DNA of 64,000 nt. Origin: B46-G9 sp964581175. Lineage in GTDB: Bacteria; Desulfobacterota; DSM-4660; Desulfatiglandales; Desulfatiglandaceae. Below the pieces are notes generated by a model. It was not told where the DNA came from and searched no databases. It worked only from the letters and a program-made list of their open reading frames with translations. The stretch is taken from the NCBI GenBank assembly GCA_964581175.1, contig CAZONI010000005.1, positions 32,173 to 96,172 of the forward strand. The letters are read 5' to 3'. Position 1 is the stretch's first letter. Each line of letters opens with the position of its first letter. A program made the position numbers and the translations under genes. Below are positions 58,771 through 64,000 of the stretch, piece after piece.

Positions 58771-59115
58771 TTACTGAACCGAGATGCCTTGAGGAGGCGA
58801 TGGAGGGGTATTATCCCCGGTGGAATAGCTCAACGGACTTGCATAACCGCTTTCTCCGGCAGAGTTGTACGCAGTGACTGTCAGGTAGTAGCTCGTCTTA
58901 TCAGCCAACGGCAAGTTGTTAAGGTTATACTGGGTCGCGCTCTCCGCGTCCCGGCTATTAGGATAATTCCCCGGTGATGTCCCCCAGTACACACGGTATC
59001 CCTGGGCGCCCTGCACCGGATCCCAGACCAGGCTTGCGCCTATCGCGATTCCGGAAAAGAGGGCCACGAAAACAATCCCCATGCCCACTATCTTCAAGTA
59101 ATTGATTACTCGCAT
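58771..59115 (-). CDS. Secreted fibronectin type III protein
   Basis: A 114-residue protein from ATG 59115, with a strong GGAGGTGATC site. A signal peptide or membrane anchor (about 7-28; IVGMGIVFVALFSGIAIGAS) is followed by one fibronectin III-like domain: VWDPVQGAQGYRVYWGTSPG, YNLNNLPLADKTSYYLTVTA and YNSAGESGYASP, closing in a proline-rich tail. Such domains bind carbohydrate or protein at the surface. It sits just upstream of gspF on the same strand and could be a secreted substrate or a surface protein (inference only). Confidence 0.82.
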   Translation of the reverse strand: MRVINYLKIVGMGIVFVALFSGIAIGASLVWDPVQGAQGYRVYWGTSPGNYPNSRDAESATQYNLNNLPLADKTSYYLTVTAYNSAGESGYASPLSYSTGDNTPPSPPQGISVQ

Positions 59116-59265
59116 ACGATCACCTCCATTCTCCTGTTCTCCAGACAGGCACGAAACCCTTTTTCGTTTTGTACCGGAGAACATCCAATCAAAAATGTGC
59201 CCGACATCTACCCTGACCTCTTCTCCCCGGAGGCTCTCCGGCAGCACCATCCCGGAGGCTCATTC

Positions 59266-60255
59266 TCAGTCGCCATCCAGGAAATCTCCCAGAGATCCGA
59301 GGATGGATCCTTCCCCTTTTCCGCCGCCTCGCTCCGGCGCCGCCTGGAGCATTCTGCCTGCGAGCCTGGAAAACGGCAGTGACTGGAGCCAGATTTTCCC
59401 CGGCCCCTGCATTGTCGCGAAAAAGAGTCCCTCGCCCCCGAACAGGGCGGTTTTGATGCCCCCTGCCTGCTCTATGGCAAAGTTTACTGTCGGTTCGAAC
59501 GCGACGACACATCCGGTATCCACATGCAGGACCTCCCCGGGCTCGAGCCGCCGTTCCACGATAGTACCGCCCGCGTGGACGAACACCAGCCCGTCGCCTT
59601 CCAGCTTCTGCATGATAAAACCCTCGCCCCCAAAAAGTCCAGTCAGGATTTTTCGCTGCAGGTAGATTCCTATGGAAACACCCTTTGCGGCACAGAGAAA
59701 GCTGTCTTTCTGGCAGACAAGGCAGCCGCCGACGCTTTCCAGGTGTATCGGGATTATGTTTCCCGGATAAGGGGCGCCGAATGCAACGTGGGCTTTTCCC
59801 TGACCCGTGTGGGTGAAGACGGTCATAAACAGGCTCTCACCGGTGAGAACCCTCTTGCCTGCGCCCAGCAGCTTTCCCATGAACCCTCCACTGCCGCCGG
59901 TCGTCGACCCGTCCCCGAATATAGTCTCCATATGCACAGTAGCATCTTTGTACATCATTGCGCCCGCCTCGGCAACAGCGCTTTCTCCGGGATCCAGTTC
60001 CACCTCGACGAACTGCATCTCGGTGCCCATAACCTTAAATGCTATTTCATCGGCCCTTCCTCCCACCGGAGGAGGCGACGAGGCAGCAGGCGGAGCAGAG
60101 GGACCCAGTTCCGCGACCCGCGAGATAGGAAGCCACTCGGCAAAACCTTCCCGCCAGGCAAAACCGTTCGGATTGCTCCCGACCCTTGCGACGGCTTGGG
60201 CATGATCCATGGGCCCTTCCTGATTTCCATCATAACTGAGATACCATTGTGTCAT
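59266..60255 (-). CDS. AIM24/TIGR00266 family protein with N-terminal GYF_2 domain
   Basis: A 329-residue protein from ATG 60255. Residues 1-60 form a GYF_2 domain (MTQWYLSYDGNQEGPMDHAQ, GFAWREGFAEWLPIS), a peptide-binding fold. After a proline-rich linker comes the AIM24 (TIGR00266) beta-sandwich (about 95-300) with VELDPGESAVAEAGAMMYKD, MGKLLGAGKRVLTGESLFMT, GLFGGEGFIMQKLEGDGLVF and GGIKTALFGGEGLFFATMQG. No membrane segment. The family's role is unknown. It starts 4 bp after the small glycine-rich gene, so the pair is coupled. Confidence 0.9.
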   Translation of the reverse strand: MTQWYLSYDGNQEGPMDHAQAVARVGSNPNGFAWREGFAEWLPISRVAELGPSAPPAASSPPPVGGRADEIAFKVMGTEMQFVEVELDPGESAVAEAGAMMYKDATVHMETIFGDGSTTGGSGGFMGKLLGAGKRVLTGESLFMTVFTHTGQGKAHVAFGAPYPGNIIPIHLESVGGCLVCQKDSFLCAAKGVSIGIYLQRKILTGLFGGEGFIMQKLEGDGLVFVHAGGTIVERRLEPGEVLHVDTGCVVAFEPTVNFAIEQAGGIKTALFGGEGLFFATMQGPGKIWLQSLPFSRLAGRMLQAAPERGGGKGEGSILGSLGDFLDGD

Positions 60256-60259
60256 TTTG

Positions 60260-60481
60260 TCATTCCCTTTCAACGCCGAGTTGGTCATGAATCTCATCCA
60301 CAGCAGCCTTGTCCAGGCCGAGACGCCTGGCAAGGGTATCCATGTATTGTTCAACCGCAGCCATTGCCACACCCAGAAGACCGAGCGCAACGCCGCCGCC
60401 TGAAAGTATGCCGCCTATTCCACCCCTGCGGCGCGAACCGCCCAACAACATACCTCCCAGCACCTTCTCCGGATTGAACAC
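60260..60481 (-). CDS. Small glycine-rich hydrophobic protein
   Basis: A 73-residue protein starting at GTG 60481. The N-terminus FNPEKVLGGMLLG and a glycine-rich run (about 10-32) with a hydrophobic helix (ALGLLGVAMAAVEQYM) resemble the start of DUF533/TerB-like proteins, but the TerB domain is missing. It ends ARRLGLDKAAVDEIHDQLG, an acidic helix. It is upstream of, and 4 bp from, the AIM24 gene. It may be a truncated DUF533 protein or a small partner; not recognised with confidence. Confidence 0.65.
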   Translation of the reverse strand: MFNPEKVLGGMLLGGSRRRGGIGGILSGGGVALGLLGVAMAAVEQYMDTLARRLGLDKAAVDEIHDQLGVERE

Positions 60482-60765
60482 TCCCTGCGCCTACCTCAGG
60501 TCATTTCCTTACCGGCATCTGTTGAAAACCGACAAAAACTGTGGCAATTTTGCCCGGATGTTCACGCGTGAATTCTGAAATAACGTGTTTCCCAAGTCAA
60601 GCCAAAACTAGAAAAACCCATCGCTGCAGGACCTGATCCCCTTTGAGTTATGGGTCTTGACATATTCCGGATGTTGGCAGACTATAAGCGGGATTTTTCT
60701 CTGTACGCGGCCCTACTATCTGGATTTTCAAGGCCAAGTTCTACGATGGGGTAACTGCAAAAAAT

Positions 60766-61716
60766 ATGCCTGCAAACCGCCTTTCACCCGCCCTGCAAAA
60801 TGGGCGTTTATTCTCATCCGTGATCAAGGGTCCCGCCCTCATGTTCGGGTCTGCCCTGCTCTTTGCCGCCACGGACATTATCATCAAAATAATCGGACCC
60901 GCATTCAGGGTATGGGATATCGCCTTTTTCCGTTTTGGAGGCGGTATCGTGCTCATGATCATCCTCTTCGGATGGTTCGCAAACTTGTTCAAGGGGAACA
61001 ATACACGGCTCCTCATTATCAGGGGCATCAGCGGAGCCATGGCGTTTCTCAGTCTTGTGGGCGCTATTCAGTTGTTGCCTCTCTCGTCTGCGATCGTCCT
61101 TCTCTATTCTTTTCCTGCCTTCGCTGCCCTGTTTTCGGCAATCATCTTCGGCGAACGAATTTCGATACTGCAGCTGGTCTGCATCTTCGGAACCCTGGTG
61201 GGCGTGGCGATTCTCCTGGATTTCAGCCCTAAAGGAAATCTCCTGGGCCAGATCATCGGCCTCCTTGCGGGCATGTTTGCGGGAATTGCAGTCTGCTTCA
61301 TCAAGAAACTCAGGGAAAGCAACGGACCGGTGATCATCTATTTCTATTTCTGTCTGGTGGGCGGCGTGATCGCGTTTCCCGCGTTTATGGCCAACCCAAG
61401 ACTTCCCACAACTGCCGGAAGTTCTCTCCTGGTTCTGATCCTGGTTCTCATCTTCCTCGGGGCACAACTGCTCATGAACCAGGGCTTCAAGTACTGCAGG
61501 AGCTGGGAGGGCGGCCTGTTCCTGAGCAGCGAGGCCCTTTTTACGTCCATAGCGGGGATATGTTTTCTAGGGGATCCCGTAACCTGGCACTTCTGGGCAG
61601 GGGGATCGCTGATTGTCGGGAGTGTTGTTCTGCTGAACACAGCAGTCCCGAAATCCGGGGAATCCCCGGGAATGGCCGCCGGAACTCCCCTTTCTCCTCC
61701 GACAGGAAATGAATGA
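60766..61716 (+). CDS. DMT superfamily (EamA) permease
   Basis: Inner-membrane metabolite exporter of the drug/metabolite family. The 316 residues hold ten hydrophobic helices and two EamA repeats (ALMFGSALLFAATDIIIKI... and LIGLLAGMFAGIAVCFIKKL-type text); conserved marks include SSAIVLLYSFPAFAALFSAI and LSSEALFTSIAGICFLGDPV. ATG 60766 has no strong ribosome site. Its end abuts the cyclase gene (33-bp gap), and a TTGACA upstream at about 60658 has no well-spaced -10. The exported substrate is unknown; linkage to the catabolic genes suggests an organic acid or amino acid. Confidence 0.9.
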   Translation: MPANRLSPALQNGRLFSSVIKGPALMFGSALLFAATDIIIKIIGPAFRVWDIAFFRFGGGIVLMIILFGWFANLFKGNNTRLLIIRGISGAMAFLSLVGAIQLLPLSSAIVLLYSFPAFAALFSAIIFGERISILQLVCIFGTLVGVAILLDFSPKGNLLGQIIGLLAGMFAGIAVCFIKKLRESNGPVIIYFYFCLVGGVIAFPAFMANPRLPTTAGSSLLVLILVLIFLGAQLLMNQGFKYCRSWEGGLFLSSEALFTSIAGICFLGDPVTWHFWAGGSLIVGSVVLLNTAVPKSGESPGMAAGTPLSPPTGNE

Positions 61717-61748
61717 AACAGGATGTGCTTAACGAAAGGAGGCTAACG

Positions 61749-62534
61749 ATGGCACACAGGAAATTTATCGACCTCAGTATCAGCATCGAACCCGATCTTC
61801 CCAGCGATCCGCCCATCATGATCCCCAAAATCGATTACGTAGATCATGCCCAGGGCGCCGAGCAAATGAAGGACTTTTTTCCCGGTATCAAGACAGAGCA
61901 ATTGCCCGGCGGGCTGGGCTGGGCCCTTGAGTTTCTCACCTTGACAACCCACAGCGGCACGCACCTGGATGCCCCCTACCACTACCATCCCACCATGGAC
62001 AAGGGGAAACCGGCAATGACCATTGATGAGGTTCCCCTCGAATGGTGTTTCAGTGACGGGGTGGTTCTTGATTTTCGCCATAAGAAGGACGGGGAAAGAA
62101 TCACCACGGACGACCTGAAGAAAGAGTTAAAACGGATCGAGTACCGGATCAAGCCGCTCGACATAGCGCTCATCCAGACGGGCGCCGACCTGGCATGGGG
62201 CACCGAGGAATATCTGGTCAAAGGCGCCGGGATGGACCGGGAGAGCACCCTGTATCTGACCGAAAAAGGGGTGAGGGTCGTGGGCATTGACGCATGGGGC
62301 TGGGACCGCCCCCTTCCCTTCCTGGCGAAAGAATTCCAGAAAACCGGAGACCCCAAGGTTATCTGGGAGGCGCATTTTGCCGGGATAGAAATCGGGTATT
62401 GCCATATGGAAAAGATGGCCAACCTTTCCACGATCGGAAGGCCTCACGGCTTCACCGTCTGTTGTTTTCCCACCAAGATAAAAGGGGCCAGCGCGGGCTG
62501 GGTCCGGCCGGTCGCCATCGTGGAAGAAGGATGA
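61749..62534 (+). CDS. Cyclase family protein (kynurenine formamidase-like)
   Basis: Metal-dependent hydrolase of the cyclase/KynB-like superfamily. ATG 61749 has AAGGAGG 7 nt upstream and gives 261 residues. The metal motif is HSGTHLDAPYHYHP (68-81), with a likely second His in DAWGWDRPLPF-type and EAHFAGIEIGYCHMEKM regions. The N-terminus FIDLSISIEPDLPSDPP is typical. A formamidase or a ring-opening hydrolase activity is possible. It stands with a BKACE gene, suggesting a degradation pathway. Confidence 0.9.
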   Translation: MAHRKFIDLSISIEPDLPSDPPIMIPKIDYVDHAQGAEQMKDFFPGIKTEQLPGGLGWALEFLTLTTHSGTHLDAPYHYHPTMDKGKPAMTIDEVPLEWCFSDGVVLDFRHKKDGERITTDDLKKELKRIEYRIKPLDIALIQTGADLAWGTEEYLVKGAGMDRESTLYLTEKGVRVVGIDAWGWDRPLPFLAKEFQKTGDPKVIWEAHFAGIEIGYCHMEKMANLSTIGRPHGFTVCCFPTKIKGASAGWVRPVAIVEEG

Positions 62535-62547
62535 CAAGAGACGCGAG

Positions 62548-62640
62548 ATGCTCAAAGGGGCTAGCATAACGAAAAGCTTCGGAGGACTCAAGGCCCTGAA
62601 CGGCGTTGACTTCGAAGTCCATGAAGGAGAAATAGCGTTC
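62548..62640 (+). pseudogene. Remnant of a LivG-type ABC transporter ATPase
   Basis: About 30 codons (MLKGASITKSFGGLKALNGV, then DFEVHEGEI) match the N-terminus of branched-chain amino acid-type ABC ATPases (LivG). The Walker A that should follow (about GLIGPNGAGKST in the family) is absent: the frame continues with unrelated sequence (AFSGRRGEPEKF) and soon meets the BKACE ribosome site. A deletion between this point and 62696 would explain it. Probably non-functional. Confidence 0.75.
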
Positions 62641-62695
62641 TCGGGGAGAAGAGGGGAACCGGAAAAATTCAACGAGAAATGGAGGTTAGAAGAAT

Positions 62696-63631
62696 ATGCG
62701 AAAAGAATTGAAGAACAAGGTTATCATTACTGCTGCGGTCACAGGGGCTATTCATACACCCACCATGTCCCCCTACCTGCCCGTTACTCCACAGCAGCTT
62801 ATTGATGAGATTCTCGCGGTTCATGATGCAGGAGGAACTGTTGCCCATCTCCACGTGCGGGATCCGGAGTCCGGTGCCCCCAACGCAGACCAAGACATTT
62901 TTACGGAAATAGCAACCGAGGTCAAGAAACATTGCGATATCGTCCTCTGTACCACGACCGGGGGCAGGCTCGGGGAATCAGTTGAAAAGAGGGTGCAGGT
63001 CGCCTCGACCCTGCGGCCGGAACTGGCTTCGCTCAACGCCGGCTCCATGAACTTTGCCCTTTTTCATGTCAAGGACAAGTTCAAGAACTGGAAGTACGAC
63101 TGGGAAAAACAATATCTCGCATCGACGGAAGATTTTATCTTCCCGAACACCTTCAAGACCATGCACCAGTTCCTGGAAATTTTCAATAGGACGAATACCA
63201 AGCCGGAATTCGAGATCTATGACGTGGGCATGGTCAATAATGTGGCTTTTGCAATCAAGGCCGGCTGGGTTAAGAAACCCGTGTACCTCCAGTTTGTGCT
63301 GGGCATCCTGGGGGGTATTCCTGCCACGCCTGAGAACCTCATGTTTCTGGTCGAAGCCGCCAGGAAGACCATCGGAGACTTTGAGTTCTCGGTCTGTGCC
63401 GCCGGCAAATACCAGTTTGCCATGGGGACCCAGTCCTTCCTCCTGGGCGGCAGCGCGCGCGTGGGGCTGGAAGACAACCTGTACCTCTCAAAGGGGACCC
63501 TGGCCAAGAGCAATGCCGAGCAGGTGAAGAAGATTATCAGCATCGCACGGGAATTGGATCTGGAGCCGGCTACGCCGGAGGAAGGAAGAAAGATACTCGG
63601 GTTAAAGGGACTTGATCAGGTCAATTTCTGA
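62696..63631 (+). CDS. BKACE family beta-keto acid cleavage enzyme (DUF849)
   Basis: Zinc TIM-barrel enzyme that transfers an acetyl unit from a beta-keto acid to acetyl-CoA, as the 3-keto-5-aminohexanoate cleavage enzyme does in lysine fermentation. The 311 residues start at ATG 62696 with GGAGG 10 nt upstream. Zinc ligands: His51 and His53 in VAHLHVRDPESGAP, with a later Glu. Other marks: VIITAAVTGAIHTP, CTTTGGRLGES, GMVNNVAFAIKAG, QFVLGILGGIPATPEN and FLLGGSARVGLEDNLYLSKG. The exact substrate cannot be read from sequence. Confidence 0.93.
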   Translation: MRKELKNKVIITAAVTGAIHTPTMSPYLPVTPQQLIDEILAVHDAGGTVAHLHVRDPESGAPNADQDIFTEIATEVKKHCDIVLCTTTGGRLGESVEKRVQVASTLRPELASLNAGSMNFALFHVKDKFKNWKYDWEKQYLASTEDFIFPNTFKTMHQFLEIFNRTNTKPEFEIYDVGMVNNVAFAIKAGWVKKPVYLQFVLGILGGIPATPENLMFLVEAARKTIGDFEFSVCAAGKYQFAMGTQSFLLGGSARVGLEDNLYLSKGTLAKSNAEQVKKIISIARELDLEPATPEEGRKILGLKGLDQVNF

Positions 63632-63659
63632 TTCGGCGTCAGGGGATTGGGAATCGTAA

Positions 63660-64000
63660 TCACGCTCGCCTTCTCGGCGGGCTGACAAGGGCGTATCCGT
63701 GAACGACCCTTTCCCCTTCGTGCTTTATGCACGTGGTCTCGAGCCTGACATGCTTTTTCTCCTCAAGGATCGCCATCACCTCCACTTGGGCGGTGATGGT
63801 ATCCCCTATCCTTACCGGACCCAGAAATTCCAGTTCCTGCTTCAGGTAAATGGTCCCCGGGCCGGGCAGTTGATTCCCGATTACCGTGGAGATAAGTCCT
63901 CCCAGAAGCATCCCGTGGGCGATTCTGGTCTTGAAGTGCGTATTTCCCCAAGATCCGCGATTGAGGGCATTTTGGTAATGAAATAAATTGAAAAACCTCG
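63660..64000 (-). CDS. MaoC-like hydratase, N-terminus beyond window
   Basis: Hot-dog-fold enoyl-CoA hydratase/dehydratase (R-specific type). About 113 codons are open from the edge to 63660. The core RIAHGMLLGGLISTVIGNQL, PGPGTIYLKQELEFLGPVRI and GDTITAQVEVMA matches MaoC/PhaJ. The preceding active-site loop, normally D-x-N-P-x-H, reads FFNLFHY here, so the catalytic Asp and the Pro appear missing; the His seems kept. The loop may be aligned wrongly, or the gene may be decayed. It is convergent with the BKACE gene. Confidence 0.7.
   Translation of the reverse strand, partial: RFFNLFHYQNALNRGSWGNTHFKTRIAHGMLLGGLISTVIGNQLPGPGTIYLKQELEFLGPVRIGDTITAQVEVMAILEEKKHVRLETTCIKHEGERVVHGYALVSPPRRRA

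Noticed and set aside
62548..62805. 85-codon plus-strand frame as an intact ABC transporter gene
   Set aside because: Only the first 30 codons resemble an ABC ATPase, Walker A is missing, and the frame overlaps the start of the BKACE gene.
1..64000. tRNA, rRNA, integrase or transposase genes
   Set aside because: Searched by eye for CCA-ended cloverleaf arms, rRNA cores and recombinase motifs; none was recognised. A covariance-model scan would be decisive.

Overview
The window reads as a chromosomal segment of a Gram-negative, anaerobe-like bacterium, most likely a deltaproteobacterium in the broad sense (Desulfobacterota, Syntrophobacterales or Desulfobacterales type). This is inferred from gene content and protein style only: LptE, RlpA, Lgt/LspA and a secretin show an outer membrane; NrdR, a TTG-started S20, a malic enzyme-phosphotransacetylase fusion, DUF3568, a BKACE enzyme and an OxpG/MSHA-like secretion locus all fit that group. 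No rRNA, tRNA, CRISPR array, integrase or IS transposase gene was found.

Layout. 1-8.75 kb (minus strand): murJ, a Ppx/GppA phosphatase broken by a frameshift, guaB, guaA, a UPF0280 protein, a class I amidotransferase and a sensor kinase cut by the window edge. rpsT stands alone on the plus strand at 8.8 kb. 9.1-25.3 kb is a long minus-strand housekeeping block: yceD-rpmF-plsX-fabG-acpP-fabF (envelope lipid synthesis), rpiB-glyA-dCMP deaminase-nrdR (one-carbon and nucleotide supply), a MITE-like repeat, ribD-ribE-ribBA-ribH-nusB (riboflavin), an orphan M17-like domain, leuS, lptE and holA. A clear promoter lies at the head of this block.

25.6-41.6 kb is mixed: an unrecognised plus-strand protein, a second MITE-like repeat, an SKI2-like helicase, an acyl-CoA dehydrogenase, a corrinoid adenosyltransferase, an RlpA lipoprotein, a TPR protein, a small ribbon-helix-helix protein under a perfect 15-bp inverted repeat, malic enzyme-PTA, MgtE, a DHH phosphoesterase, a sugar isomerase-like protein and small hypothetical proteins. 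A structured REP-like repeat lies at 41.7 kb. 42.2-47.7 kb (plus strand) is ileS-lspA-lgt, then a diguanylate cyclase and a Nudix hydrolase.

47.7-58.5 kb is the most interesting part: a complete minus-strand type II/type IV-like secretion locus (GspF, GspE, PilM, PilN, PilO, a PilP/GspC-like protein, a secretin, three pseudopilins, a periplasmic coiled-coil protein and a lytic transglycosylase). The secretin is a lipoprotein with an N-terminal TPR region and a C-terminal SPOR domain. The ATPase has two tandem MshEN c-di-GMP-binding motifs with the canonical five-residue spacing, and a diguanylate cyclase with an intact I-site sits just past the end of the locus. 58.8-64 kb holds a secreted FnIII protein, an AIM24 protein with a GYF_2 domain, a DMT exporter, and a catabolic cluster (cyclase, remnant of a LivG-type ATPase, BKACE, partial MaoC hydratase).
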